DNA of 64,000 nucleotides from Gordionus sp. m RMFG-2023 (GCF_954871325.1 NC_088775.1:44741561-44805560); one strand, 5' to 3'. Numbered from the stretch's first letter, positions 1 to 10,969 are shown. Numbers and translations: made by a program. Notes: generated by a model not told the origin, from the sequence alone.

Positions 1-171
1 ATCATATAGAAGATATAAATATATGGTAATAAATACTTTTTTATATTATTATAATAAATCATATTTCTAAGGATAATATAATTGATCCGACTATCCCTGA
101 TTCTACTAGTCCCTAGTTACTAATATAATTAATACCTTCTAAAAATATATTAAAACATGATATATAGAGAT

Positions 172-621
172 CAGGGCTGGTCGGCGTAAATGGCATGTCT
201 GTTCAGCAGATTTTATTTAATAACCATACATGTTTAGAAATTCAAATTTAATTATATAATAGCATTGTATAATTTGAGGCGAAAAATGTAATTTTTTTAA
301 TGATAATATGATTTTAGGCAAAAATCTTGGTTTTTACCAATGACATATAATATGTCATTGGTTTTTACATATAATATTAACAAATTAAATTATTATATTT
401 AGATTTCCATATTTATAGTTATATTCATTATATTATTTTGATTTTTAACTAAAAAACACATTTATCATAAAAAAATTTAAATACTGAGATGTATAAAAAT
501 ATTTTTAGCCTCATATAAACATATTATACAATGCTATTCTTTAATTAAATTTAAATTTGTAAACATGTCTGGTTTTTAAATATAATCCGGAACTGATATG
601 CCCCTATGACGACTAGGCCTG
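172..621. mobile_element. MITE-like element with long imperfect terminal inverted repeats
   Basis: The left end CAGGGCTGGTCG pairs with the right end CGACTAGGCCTG. The inverted similarity runs inward about 110 bases, both arms holding an ATAGCATTGTATAAT block and an ACATGT..AAATT block. No coding capacity is seen. The outer ends resemble hAT termini, but I could not find an 8-bp target duplication, so the superfamily is inferred. A near-perfect palindrome lies at 336-362. Confidence 0.6.
336..362. repeat. 27-bp near-perfect palindrome
   Basis: ACCAATGACATAT is followed at once by its near-exact reverse complement, so one strand could form a hairpin with almost no loop. It sits in the middle of the inverted-repeat element at 172-621 and probably marks its centre of symmetry. 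Confidence 0.7.
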
Positions 622-833
622 CTCTCCCCTATGATTCAATTTTGTGAAATAATATTTTTTTTTGCAAGAAAAAGAAAGGGTCAATTAAAAGAATATTTAT
701 TTATTCAAAGTAGAGACCTATTATTTAAAATTAATTAGGGTCAGGTGGGGTTTATAAATAATATATATTTTGAATGGGAAAATCGTTATGAATCGTCTTG
801 GTCCGCATAATTTTTAAAAACGGGCCTGGTTGG

Positions 834-1306
834 CAAATCTAGAATAATAATTCCCCGGAAAAAAATTCCCCATTTTTTAGATCTCATAAAATATTCAAAA
901 TTTTTTAGAAAATTAACAAAATAAAAAAAAAAACCTGTAAAATTTTTCCAAATAAAAATTTCCCAAAATAAATTGTTAAATATAAATAATAACTTGTGAT
1001 TAATATTAAACCTAACCGATTTTTAAAATAATTATATTAGAATAAACGAATTGGATACCTCAAAAAAATCTTCAAACGTTGAGTATTGAAAATACTGAAT
1101 ATAATTTTAGAAATATTTTCGTTATTTCACGGAGGGCTATTTTTGATAATTTAAAATAAAATAATTTTGGGAAATTTGTTTCCGGTTTTTTTCCCATGGA
1201 TTTATTTCTCACTGTATTTAATTTAATTAAAAAATGGGTAATTTATTTCCGAAGAAAAATTTTCTAAGGGAATTTTTCCCTTTTCAGGAAATTATTTTCC
1301 GCATAC
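834..1306. mobile_element. Non-coding 473-bp DNA element with 9-bp target duplication
   Basis: The segment is bracketed by CCTGGTTGG at 825-833 and 1307-1315, which reads as a target-site duplication. The inside is AT-rich with GGAAAAAAATTCCC-type blocks near both ends and no open frame. An inverted, partial relative lies at about 14025-14275 inside the OTU-MULE, so this is a dispersed family. The terminal repeats are weak, so the superfamily is uncertain (hAT or MULE from the duplication length). Confidence 0.5.
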
Positions 1307-1698
1307 CCTGGTTGGGGGGGGGGGGCTATAATTACCCAATGCAGATCACTAATAGTAATAAACTAACAAAAATAAAAATAAAAATTTTTATACGGAAAAG
1401 ATATTTAGAGTAAAAAGTCTTCACTAACAAAAAAAATATTTATATTATATTTTGACAATAAAAGGTACACCACAGAAATATTTGTATTTGCCAAGTCTGG
1501 TGCTTAAAAAATTTATAGCGGGGGCTCTGCCCGATGTATAAGTGTAATTACTACATATATTTTACATTATTTATTTTTTATGTAATATACCACGACTTTA
1601 TTTTAATATAGGAACACAAAAACATTAATATATGAAATATTTACTATTTTAATATGATTTTTAAATATATTTTTACATTATCCTAGGAAAGATTATCT
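1307..1698. other. Intergenic AT-rich stretch, no gene seen
   Basis: A run of G follows the target duplication at about 1314. The rest is AT-rich, with a short GC-richer patch near 1515-1545. No frame, RNA gene or clear repeat boundary could be supported. Confidence 0.5.
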
Positions 1699-2160
1699 GA
1701 GAATATGTCGAGTCAAGTGATTACGTTGAAGAAAGTGGCAAAATAAAAAAGGATATATTTGAGATTTCCATGAGAGGTGATGAATGGAATCAAATATATC
1801 CTAATGCCAAAAATCCTAAAAGATTGAAAAGAGGATGGACCTATATTTTCGAGGAAAATATCAGTAAACATTTGAAAATACCAGAGTTGTTAAAAGATAC
1901 TTTTTAAATGGATCTAGATACAGATATATCATCTATAATATCTAGATACAGATATTTTAATCAAAAATCTATCTAGATACAGAGACCACATTTATATATC
2001 TAGATACAGGATCTAGATACCTTTAACAACTCTGGAAAATACCCTGCTTATGGGTTTTCAATACCAATTATATGTATCTTTAAATTCGATATATCTCATA
2101 AAAATAAAAGCCACATATAAACAATGTTCAGCTTTGTTAATAATTAAATACTTTAAGTAA
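1699..2160 (+). pseudogene. MULE-like transposase, N-terminal part (interrupted gene, first piece)
   Basis: Outside the MITE at 1882-2034 this stretch reads as protein in one frame: it includes RGDEWNQIYPNAKNPKRLKR and then RGWTYIFEENISKHLKIP, continuing on the far side of the MITE as CLWVFNTN. A frame change then leads to KIKATYKQCSALLIIKYFK up to the LTR element at 2161. This resembles the N-terminal cysteine/FLYWCH-like region that precedes the transposase domain in a MULE-like family recalled from aphids and cnidarians. The same gene resumes at about 7930. The family match is from memory; the reading of 1699-2160 and 7930-10767 as one gene is inference from collinear protein similarity. 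Confidence 0.5.
1882..2034. mobile_element. 153-bp hAT-type MITE with 8-bp target duplication
   Basis: The element starts CAGAGTTGTTAAA and ends TTTAACAACTCTG, and is flanked by GAAAATAC at 1874-1881 and 2035-2042. The interior is built from repeats of ATCTAGATACAGAT. It sits in the first piece of a MULE-like transposase gene; the codons on its two sides continue in phase once one copy of the duplication is discounted. Related ends occur at about 13971 and 54619. Confidence 0.88.
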
Positions 2161-2538
2161 TAAAGTTTTCTAAATTTAATATGCAATTGTCCATAATGTT
2201 TACTGGTAAAATAGGTATAACAAATTTAGGAGATTTTATTCATCAATTCAAATTACAATCATATAAGAAATTTTAAAATTTTATTTTATTTAAAAATTAT
2301 TTTTTTTACTAATGTAATATATTTTCATGGTTATATAGCTTGTAAAAATCAATTTATATAAACGAAAAATCAATTTAATAATTTACATAAACGAAAAATC
2401 AATTTAATAATTTATATAAACGAAAAATCAATTTAAATCAAGCTATTGAGTTTATATTACAAAATGAGTCCGCAAGGTTAGTATTAAGTTAATAACGAAA
2501 AAGATATATATAAAAAAATTAATCAGGTCATCTCAACA
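2161..2538 (-). repeat. 3' LTR of the gypsy-like element (378 bp)
   Basis: On the minus strand the repeat starts TGTTGAGATGACCTGATT. It matches 7483-7897 in direct orientation. It contains a tandem unit of about 28 bp with the core AACGAAAAATCAATTTAA. A polypurine tract adjoins it at 2539-2552. Confidence 0.88.
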
Positions 2539-2552
2539 TTCCACCCTTTAAG
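2539..2552 (-). other. Polypurine tract
   Basis: Minus-strand AAAGGGTGGAA lies directly beside the LTR start TGTTGAG. This is the usual priming position for plus-strand DNA synthesis in LTR elements and fixes the minus-strand orientation. Confidence 0.7.
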
Positions 2553-2946
2553 AAATGAACTCCACCCAGGTTTTTCTTGTATGTGAATCTTATAAGTTTA
2601 TGATATAAACTTGATATCGCGTAGGCTTATTTCTATTCGGCCTCTAAACGTCAGCTAGACGGTCATTATCTTAGTCGATGACATTTTTTATAAAAAGTAA
2701 TCGATGGTGAAGTGATGTTTGGAATGTTTGGTTCAATGGTAATTCTTTTTTTAAAGTTTTTGCCCTCTGTTTAACATCTTATCGTTTGTCTTTATTACCG
2801 GTTTCTTCATCATGTATTGTCCGTTTGTCCTTTGTTGAACTTGATGGTATTTCATTAGCTTTAGCTATTGAAAGTTTATTTAAAAGAAAAATATTTTATT
2901 ATTTATTATATATATATATATATTTATTTTTTTAGTCTTTTTTTTT

Positions 2947-3645
2947 ATATTCATTATAAAATTATCGAATTTTTTGGGCAATATTATATTTCTGCTTGTC
3001 TTTGCTTATTAAGACTCTGTTCTTGTATTCCTATACTTTGATCATCACTTCTTCTAAAACTTAGAGTAAAAGGTATTGTATTATTAGTATTTGTTTTCAA
3101 ATGTGTCGTTTCATTATTAAGAGGTATGATACTCGTTGACCTTTCCTTTTTTTAATTTGGTCTAAATGTCTTTTAATAATTCTGTTCCAGTATTTACTTC
3201 ATATAATAAATTCCCATTTTTGCGTTTTATCGTGCCCTTGTCCCAAATATTGTCCTTGAAAGTTTTTTACCAAACTATGTCACACCATTCATGATATTTC
3301 TATTTGACTATATATTACGATTAAATTCATTCACTTTATCTTCTTGCGGTTTAATTAAATCTCATCTGGTTCTTATAGTTCTGTTAAACATCACTTCGCT
3401 TGGTATCTTGTTGATTGTTGCGTTTGGTGTGTTACGATAATTAAATAAGAACTTTTCTAAAGCTATATCTAAGTCTAATTTATTATTACTTTCCATATTC
3501 CTTTTCATACTTATTTTCATTGATCTTATCATTCGCTCACACTGACCATTAGACTGTTGGTGGTAAGGCGCGGGGAAAATGTGTTCAATTCCATGTCTTC
3601 GCAAAATTTCTTGAATAAGTTACTAGTAAAGTTAGTACCATCTTT
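2947..3645 (-). repeat. Left arm of an internal inverted repeat (integrase end of the gypsy-like element)
   Basis: This arm is the reverse complement, with some divergence, of about 5408-6078. Both arms hold the end of the integrase region and the sequence after it. The minus-strand copy shows HQQSNGQCERMIRSMK, a conserved stretch of Ty3-type integrase. The pair makes the centre of the retroelement palindromic at a scale of about 3 kb. Confidence 0.85.
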
Positions 3646-4280
3646 TAGGAAAGACCTTTTTAAGAGCGATGGCTCACTTCGGCTTTGTTCTGACTTCATA
3701 AATACTATTAACCCTGCTTTAAAAGATTTTAAGTACCCAATACCACGCATCAATGATTTAATTGCAAAATTATCTAAAGGTAAAAAATTTACCAAGATTG
3801 ATTTTCAAAACGCATTTCTTCAAGTACCTATACACAAGGAATCTAGAGATTTTCTCACAATATCAACACACAAGGGCTATTACAGGTTTACGAGACTTCC
3901 GTTTGGGTTAAAGACTTCGTCAGCAATATTCTAACAAACTATGGACAACATATTCAAAGACATGAAAGATGTGATATTTTATATCGATGATCTACTGATT
4001 ACTGGGTACGACGATTAAGCTCATTTGAATAACATAAAAATGGTGTTTGATAGGATATCAAAATATGGGCTTACACCAAACTTTACAAAAAGTATATATT
4101 TTTTTTAAAAAACTACGGTTCTTGGGGCACGATATAGACGACAGAGGTATACATCCGTATGCAGATTTGATTAAAGCTATTTCTAACATGCCGGAACCGA
4201 AAACAAAAGATAAATTGGCAACATTTTGGGGATGGCGAGATATTATCGAAAATTTTTATGTAATTTTGCGGACATAGCTG
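3646..4280 (+). pseudogene. Gypsy-like reverse transcriptase segment (fossil)
   Basis: Reverse transcriptase motifs appear in order: FTKIDFQNAFLQVPI, then YRFTRLPFGLKTSSAIF, then the catalytic YIDDLL near 3980. Family knowledge places RNase H and integrase downstream, and both follow on this strand. The block is inverted relative to the gag and protease of the same element. It is broken and non-functional. Confidence 0.85.
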
Positions 4281-4377
4281 ATCCCTTATACAGAATAGTT
4301 AATAAAGACAAATGGTTATGGGATAGTACACATCAAGAAAGCTTTGTTGACCTAAAAAACTGATAAGTACGCCGCCT

Positions 4378-5022
4378 ATGTTAAATTTTTATAACCCAGA
4401 TCTACCAATAGGCATTGCAACTGATGCTTCAAAGAAAGGTCTAGGCGCAGTCTTATTTAATATTGAGGGTGATGGTAAAGAGAAACTCATTGCTTTCGTG
4501 TCAAGAGTATTATTAAAATCAGAGTTTAATTATACAAATATTGAAAGAGAAGCTTTATCTGTTTTATACGCGGTAAAAAAGTTTCAAGAATATTTAATTG
4601 GTACGAGATTTAAAATAATCACAGATCACAAGCCACTCGTTTATATATTTATGAAGGGACTCAATGATAATTCATCCATATCAATGCGACTCCAAAAATG
4701 GAGTTTGGCTATGGGAACTTATGACTTTACAATAATTCATAGACCTGGGAAACGAAGTGTAGTACCGGATTGTCTGTCAAGATTACCCCAAGTGAACATA
4801 GATAAGATGGTACAAAAGATTGATGGTGAAATAATTGATGACAAATTTTGGGATTTACCAATAAATTTTAAAAGAATAGTTCAAGAAACTAGTATTGATA
4901 TAGAATTAATGGAAGTTATTAATAATATAAAGAACCATGAACAGATAAAGAATAAAATATATAAAAATATGGAAATGGAACTGAGCTTAATTAAAGATTG
5001 TCTTTTTAAAGAAAATACATAA
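4378..5022 (+). pseudogene. Gypsy-like RNase H segment (fossil)
   Basis: The segment shows IATDASKKGLGAVL, FNYTNIEREALSVLYAVKKF and ITDHKPL, the standard Ty3/gypsy RNase H sequence blocks. It lies between the reverse transcriptase and integrase segments, in the canonical order. Confidence 0.88.
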
Positions 5023-5033
5023 TACCGAAAAAT

Positions 5034-5543
5034 ATGAGAAAGGGGATATTGCAAGAATTGCTCAAAGGGCATCTTGGTACTGGGAAAACGAAATCATTGG
5101 CGAGAGATTATTTGTGGTGGCCTGGTTTAAACGCTGAAATAGATCAGGAGGTGAAAAATTGGGATACATATAATAAATATGCAAATAATTCTCATAATAT
5201 GCAAAACCCTTGGGAAACAACAACAAAAGTATTTAAACGCATGCACATCGACTTTGCGCAATTTGAAGATAGTAATTTTATGGTATGTGTTGACGCACTT
5301 AGCAAATTCCCTATTAGAAGAATGAGAGACTTAACCACTGAGTCAACAATTAAAGAATTGATAAAAATAATCAGCTTATTTGGTATACCTAATAAAATAG
5401 TCAGTGATAATGGTACTAACTTTACTAGTAACTTATTAAAGAAATTTTGTAAAGATCATGGAATTGAACACCAACAGTCCAATGGTCAGTGTGAGCGAAT
5501 GATAAGATCAATGAAAATAAGCATGAAAAGGAATGGAAAGTAA
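5034..5543 (+). pseudogene. Gypsy-like integrase segment (fossil)
   Basis: It begins with an integrase zinc-binding-type region (HLGTGKTKSLARDYLWWPG). The catalytic core follows with CVDALSKFP and SDNGTNFTS, then NGQCERMIRSMK. Its final part and the sequence after it are repeated in inverse orientation at 2947-3645. Confidence 0.87.
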
Positions 5544-6078
5544 TAATAAAATAGACCTAGATATAGCTTTAGAAAAGTTCTTATTTAATTATCGTAACAC
5601 CAAAACGCAACAACCAAAAAGATACCAAGCGAAGTGATGTTTAACAGAACTATAAGAACCAGATGGGATTTAATTAAACCACAAGAAGATAAAGTGAATG
5701 AATTTAATCTTAATATATCGTCAAATAGAAATATCATGAATGGTGACAAATTTGGTATAAAACTTTCAAGGACAATATTTGGCACAAAGGCAGGGTAAAA
5801 CGCAAAAATGGGAATTTATTATATGAAGTAGATACTGGAAACAGAATTATTAAAAGACATTTAGACCAAATTAAAAAAAGGTCAACGAGTATCATATTTT
5901 TTAATAATGAAACGACACATTTGAAAACAAATACTAATAATACAATAACTTTTACTCTAAGTTTTATAAGAAGTGATGATCAAAGTATAGGAATACAAGA
6001 ACAGAGTCTTAATAGGCAAAGACCATGCAGAAATATAATATTGCCCAAAAAATTAGATAATTATATAATGAATATAAT
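5408..6078 (+). repeat. Right arm of the internal inverted repeat
   Basis: This is the plus-strand counterpart of 2947-3645. It ends where the minus-strand protease segment begins, so the inverted block meets the gag-protease half here. Confidence 0.85.
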
Positions 6079-6357
6079 AACATAAGCAGTTAAGATTTGA
6101 CTTTTGTCCTCTAATTTTGCCTTGACTTTGATAGTACCTAATACATTTATCATATTTTCATCGTATCCAGTTAATTTAATATCTGATTTATTTAAGATTC
6201 TTACTCCAATCTTTCTTGTGATATGAATCGGTAGGATGCTATACCTAGAACCAGTATCAATCTGCATCAATATAGGCACGTCATTTAAATATACTGTAAC
6301 TTTATATGCATCATTAGCTGTATAATCATTATCGGCATCCATATTGTTTATGTCCAA
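6061..6357 (-). pseudogene. Retroelement aspartic protease segment (fossil)
   Basis: Minus-strand frame with VPILMQIDTGSRYSILP, the DTG(S) active-site loop of retroviral-type aspartic proteases, followed by ILNKSDIKLTGYDENMINVLG. It lies downstream of gag on the minus strand, as expected for Ty3/gypsy order. Confidence 0.82.
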
Positions 6358-7431
6358 ATTGTATAAATTATATTATTTTTTTTCTAATTTATCATTATCA
6401 TCTTCTTTTATTTCTTCTATATTTACAGTGTTTACTTTATTTGTGTATCGTGATTGATTATTATCGTTGTTATGATATTTACAATTGCTTACTTGATTTC
6501 TTCCTTGATTTCCAATATAGTGATTAAAATTATGTCTTTAAATACATCTTGAATCGTTATAATGTCTGTTATATCTGTAATTATAATCATTATTAAACCT
6601 ATAATTATTATAGTTATTGTTATTATAACTAGCTCTATTATCAAATCTTGAAAAATTATTGTACTAAATAGTTTGCCCTGACGTTGTTGTAATAATTCGC
6701 GTTATAATTCTCATATATAGGGTTGTAATTATTTCTTTGAAAGTCATGGCCTCTTGTTGTCCATCATTGTCTGTTATCGTAATTAGATTGTAAATTTTGT
6801 CTTTTGTCATGGTCTCCATTCACCATCTGTTTATTTTCTTCTGTTTTCCTACCTCTTTACCTTTCTACATGTTTCACGGTTGTATCATGTTCTGTTTTTT
6901 CGTTTAAAGAAATATTTTCAACTATAGCAATTCTATTTTCTTTTAATCCTAACTCCTCAAAATCATCTCTTAAAGTAAGAACTTCTGCTAATGTAATGTT
7001 TTCTTTTAACGTAATTTTCTGCCTAATATTTTTGCTGATTGATGAAATTTTTCAATAACTCTACTATCATCTAGCAAACACATATTTTTTAAAATGCATA
7101 ATCTAATTATTCAATTGATGTAACTTTCATTTTTACCTTGTACAGCGTTAAATAATAATAAGTTGGAACTTGTAGATTTCCTCGGGTGTAATAACCTGAA
7201 TTTTTCAATCAATATCGATGGATTGATGAAGTCGGTAAGAGAACATATCCATTTGAGCTTGATATATTCTTCATCTGGTAGTCTTCTTGTAAAGGATCCT
7301 GCTTTTTCGATGTCCGAGATCTGAACATCCTTGAAGATGTCTTCGAATCTACTCAAAGAAAGATCGCCATTGCCTGAGTTTATTGGAAATTCAGTATTTA
7401 TATTAACATTATTATTGAAAATCTGTTTCAT
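6358..7431 (-). pseudogene. Gag-like region (fossil)
   Basis: The part at 7111-7431 encodes an N-terminal gag-like segment (LSRFEDIFKDVQISDIEKAG and YIKLKWICSLTDFINPSILI). Toward the protease the minus strand becomes asparagine-rich. Position after the primer-binding site and before the protease supports gag; the sequence itself is poorly conserved. Broken. Confidence 0.65.
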
Positions 7432-7467
7432 ATTTATTTATTTATATAAGATTTCCTTGAATATGTA

Positions 7468-7482
7468 GCTGAAATGCCACCA
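7468..7482 (-). other. tRNA primer-binding site
   Basis: Minus-strand TGGTGGCATTTCAGC starts right after the 5' LTR end. On the plus strand it reads GCTGAAATGCCACCA, like the CCA-terminated 3' end of a tRNA. I cannot name the tRNA from memory. Confidence 0.75.
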
Positions 7483-7897
7483 TGAAGTTTTCTAGATTTA
7501 ATGTGCAACCATAATGTTTACTGGTAATAGGTGTAACAAATTTAGGAGATTTTATTCATCAATTCAAATTACAATCATATAAGAAATTTTAAAATTTTAT
7601 TTTATTTAAAAATTATTTTTTTACTAAAAATGTAATATATTTTCATGCTCATATAGCTTGTATTTATATAAACGAAAAATCAATTTAATAATTTACATAG
7701 ACGAAAAAATTTAATAACTTACATAAAGAAAAATCATTTTAATAATTTACATAAACGAAAAATCAATTTAATAATTTATATAAACGAAAAATTAATTTAA
7801 ACTATTGAGTTTATATTAGAAAATATGTCCGCAAGGTTAGTGTTAAGTTATTAACGAAAAAGAAATATATAAAAAAGTTAATCAGGTCATCTCAACA
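7483..7897 (-). repeat. 5' LTR of the gypsy-like element (415 bp)
   Basis: Direct copy of 2161-2538. It is longer mainly because it has more copies of the roughly 28-bp AACGAAAAATCAATTTAA unit. It starts TGTTGAGATGACCTGATT on the minus strand and ends against the primer-binding site. Confidence 0.88.
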
Positions 7898-8314
7898 TAT
7901 ACATAAAATTTATATGTGAAATATTAAATTTTAAAAGTGAATAGCATAATAGTATTTATAAAAGACCACTAAGTGGGATAAAAAGGGAAGAAGTGGCTAA
8001 GGAATTGCAATCAGATTTAGCTATAAACTGGCGTGAAGCAAATGCTATGAAATATGGTGAATTAGAACCCAGTACTTTATATTCTTTGGATGTCCTACGG
8101 AAGTGCAGACAATTTGTTTCAAATAAATCTAACATAATCGGATAGCGTAATAAATTAATTATTATATCTAAAATATACACAACCATGTTTACCCAGTATA
8201 ATCAATATATCCTGTATAAATTTTTTATGCACTACTGGTTACCAGAACAAATGATAACTTTTAATTTGCCAAGATACTAACGTATCCATACTACAAATTG
8301 ATGTCATAGGGACC

Positions 8315-8768
8315 TTGGTAAAAAAATTAAGTCGACCATATGATCAAACATCTGGGCATATTTTCTTATACATAGGAGTAATCGATTTAAAAGTAAAATC
8401 TGGGCAAATACCTGTAGTTCAGATGTTATCAGAAGCCCATGATATTAACCACATTTCACATTGGCTGAATGTATGGGTGCATCGAGCTGCTAAAACCAAA
8501 AATTGTTGTAACTGATCATTCATTAGCTTTATTGGGGGCTGTTGCCAGATCGCAAGCAAATTTTATTGATCTTAAATCATATATTGAATATTCATTTAAG
8601 ATAATATTAGGCCAAAAATTGCAGACCCCTAGGATATTTATTAGAGTAGATTATGCTCATTGTATCAAACTGATAAGTAGATGGCCTAGTTTATATAAAA
8701 AACCTCGTTTATTTAGAGAATTTTATATTCGTTTCGTTGCTATGTTAATAAAATCCGTTTCCTTATAA
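8315..8768 (+). pseudogene. Transposase catalytic core, first half
   Basis: Two overlapping frames cover this piece: one with LVKKLSRPYDQTSGHIFLY and QMLSEAHDINHISHWLNVWV, the next with KPKIVVTDHSLALLGAVARS and FIRVDYAHCIKLISRWPSLY. The conserved TDHSLALLGA block (usually CDxSxALLxA in relatives) likely holds a catalytic aspartate. It is part of the gene at 7930-10767. Confidence 0.6.
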
Positions 8769-8777
8769 GAGGCGAAA

Positions 8778-9323
8778 ATGTTAACGGACTCCATCCTTAT
8801 TGTATGTAATAGCGAATTTTGTGGGACCGAAATTTGTCCTGACATTACGCTAAATGCTAAAAAATATCTAAAAAATGTAAACTCTGGAATAGAAGAATTA
8901 GACATTAGTATATTAGATGAACTTGAGGATGGAATACCCATTGACTTAAATGTATCATGTGACATAATTTGCTGGATAGAAAATATTAAAAATAAATCCA
9001 TATCTAAATGTATCATAACATTTAAAGAAGAAAATTATTTCTATAACCCAGAAATAACTATAAATTTATGTAATTTTTTAAAGACCTATCCTTTATGGTC
9101 TAGTATTATGCTACCACATTATAATTATGGACATTTTACATCTTCTACATCAAATGTTGGAAGTTATTTTAATAATTTGAAAATTAGAACATTTAAATTC
9201 GTAATGTTACCTATGCCTATTGATAAATTTTTCTGCAAACATTTTGATGAGATAAGAGTGATGCTTACTATCGCTGAATCTTCCCAAATCTTTAATATAA
9301 TTACATTGGGAAAAGGACTGTAA
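8778..9323 (+). pseudogene. Transposase middle region, 181-codon open frame
   Basis: The frame is the same as the end of the previous piece, separated only by one TAA codon. It includes LTDSILIVCNSEFCGTEICP and PLWSSIMLPHYNYGHFTSST, then LPMPIDKFFCKHFDEIR. In relatives this region follows the catalytic core. The long open stretch suggests the inactivation is not very old. Confidence 0.6.
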
Positions 9324-9406
9324 AAAGTATCATACCACAAAAAACAGACAATTTACAAATTTCTAAATTTAGTAGTGAAATTTTAAATGAAAATGAAGTG
9401 TCCGAT

Positions 9407-10501
9407 CATAGGCGTATCCAAGGGGATGTCAAGGGGAAATCCCCCCCCCCTCAGAAATTTATCACTTTTTGTGAATATCATTTTAAGCTAATAAAAAATA
9501 CCCCCCTTAGTCCTCCCCTTACTCCCTGACCCCCAAAAATTGTATATATCTTAAACAATAATTTGAAAGAAAAAATGTAAAAGTTGATATTTTTTTAAAA
9601 ACTATTCATCATAATTTATACATTTTTGGAAAAAAGCATTTATATATAAAAAAAGTGAACCAAAATTGTTTTTTATGAAATGGAATTAAGCCAAAGATAA
9701 GTCTTAAGACAAAAGTGAAATGTATTACAATTATTAATAATAGATCCATAAAATTACGAAATAATATAATATATCAAATATAATATTTTATAAAGTGGGT
9801 AATTTTAATTTATTAATCTTAATAAAAGTAAAATATAATTATAAAACTATTGATAAAATTAAATCATAAATTAAATGAAAAAATTAAATTACAATACAAA
9901 CAGTGGAATATTATATGTCGTAGATTTACAGTTATATCTAATTTTATCAATTATCTTATGACAATCAAGTAATTTTTACCAATTTAGCGAATTATATATT
10001 TTACAGAAAACTATAAAATATTGATAAGGACATCAGAAAATATCTTTTAAAGACATTGTGGGATGAATAATATGAAAATTAATTTTTAATATCCTTTTTT
10101 ATTTAAAATAAATAGATGGCGTTAAATAATTGAATGCAAATAGATGCTAAATTTATTATCAAAAGCATTGATTAGTAAAATTTGTTAAAATATTAACTTG
10201 ATATATTCTCTAACCGTCAAATATGTCTGTAAAAGTAAAATTTTACCTAGTATTTTGTAACTAATTCTATATAGTAGAGGAAAATCAACTATATGTCTAC
10301 TTACTTTTTATAAATAAATTTATTATACTTGTTTGAAATAAATTATTACCATGCTTTTATATTAATGTATATACAAGTAATTTGTTATATTTTCTATAAA
10401 CTAATAAAAATATATTTCATATTTGTATTTTTTTTATTAAAATTAACCTCCTATATTGTAAAAATATTTTACCCCTTAGGAAAATCCTGGCTACGCCTAT
10501 G
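9407..10501. mobile_element. 1095-bp non-autonomous hAT element with 8-bp target duplication
   Basis: The left end CATAGGCGTATCCAAGG pairs with the right end CCTGGCTACGCCTATG, a GGCGTAGCCA-type hAT terminus. Flanking TGTCCGAT at 9399-9406 and 10502-10509 is an exact target duplication. The interior has no transposase and includes a run of C near 9440. It interrupts the MULE-like transposase gene: the host codons on the two sides are collinear around the duplicated SD residues. Confidence 0.9.
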
Positions 10502-10767
10502 TGTCCGATGATGAAGATCAATTAATTGAAAATTGGAAAGGTTTAGTAGATCAACCATCCATAAAAAAGAAACGTACTTCATATTATGGAACACATTGCC
10601 CTGAAATATTACATGTAATTGAGGGGACCAAGATTAAATTATGCATGTTGAAAAATGGGAATCTTACCACAATAAATAGACCTTTAAAACTTGTATCAAA
10701 TCTATATATAATCAGCAATACATGTCCTATTGATAGTTTATCACAGGCAGTAGCAATACTGCGTTAG
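10502..10767 (+). pseudogene. Transposase C-terminal segment
   Basis: The frame from 10502 reads DEDQLIENWKGLVDQP, then YYGTHCPEILHVIEG, CMLKNGNLTTINRPLKL and YIISNTCPIDSLSQAVA. It continues the transposase gene beyond the inserted element at 9407-10501. In relatives the NTCPIDS-type motif (often NTCAFDS) ends the conserved part. The frame stops at 10765-10767. Confidence 0.6.
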
Positions 10768-10969
10768 CAAATTATATAAATTTTTTGACAATTTAGAAAA
10801 TAATATATTTAAAGAGTTTATATAAATTAAAATTATTCGATAAAGGTTAGTAATGGTTTGTATAGATTGTCTTGCGAATCAACAATATATTATAATATAG
10901 AAAAATGTTATAAACATACATATAATGTAACGGATATTTTTAAATATAATAATAAATAATGTATAAGAC

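Larger units (their letters stand above)
2161..7897 (-). mobile_element. Ty3/gypsy-like LTR retroelement, broken, with an internally inverted block
   Basis: Two direct long terminal repeats bound the element. A 15-base primer-binding site and a polypurine tract adjoin them in the positions expected for minus-strand transcription. Gag-like and protease segments lie on the minus strand near the right end. A block with reverse transcriptase, RNase H and integrase reads on the plus strand, and a second copy of the integrase end reads on the minus strand beside the left LTR. The element is not intact and carries many breaks. It lies inside the MULE-like transposase gene. No matching target duplication was found (AGTAA against TATAC). 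The LTRs remain similar over most of their length apart from internal tandem-repeat number, so moderate age is likely. Confidence 0.88.
7930..10767 (+). pseudogene. MULE-like transposase gene, main part (interrupted, decayed)
   Basis: Plus-strand segments in order read RPLSGIKREEVAKELQSDL, EPSTLYSLDVLRKCRQ, YKFFMHYWLPEQM, VIGTLVKKLSRPYDQ, PKIVVTDHSLALLGA and RIFIRVDYAHCIKLI. Then come PLWSSIMLPHYNYGHFTSST (near 9090) and, beyond the MITE at 9407-10501, HCPEILHVIEG, LCMLKNGN and ISNTCPIDSLSQA. This order matches a MULE-like transposase family recalled from aphid and cnidarian genomes; aspartates in DVIGT and VVTDHSLALLGA are candidate catalytic residues. At least a frame change near 8500, an in-frame TAA at 8766-8768 and a frame change after 9320 show it is inactive. 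The N-terminal piece lies at 1699-2160. The element's own terminal repeats were not found. Confidence 0.65.
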
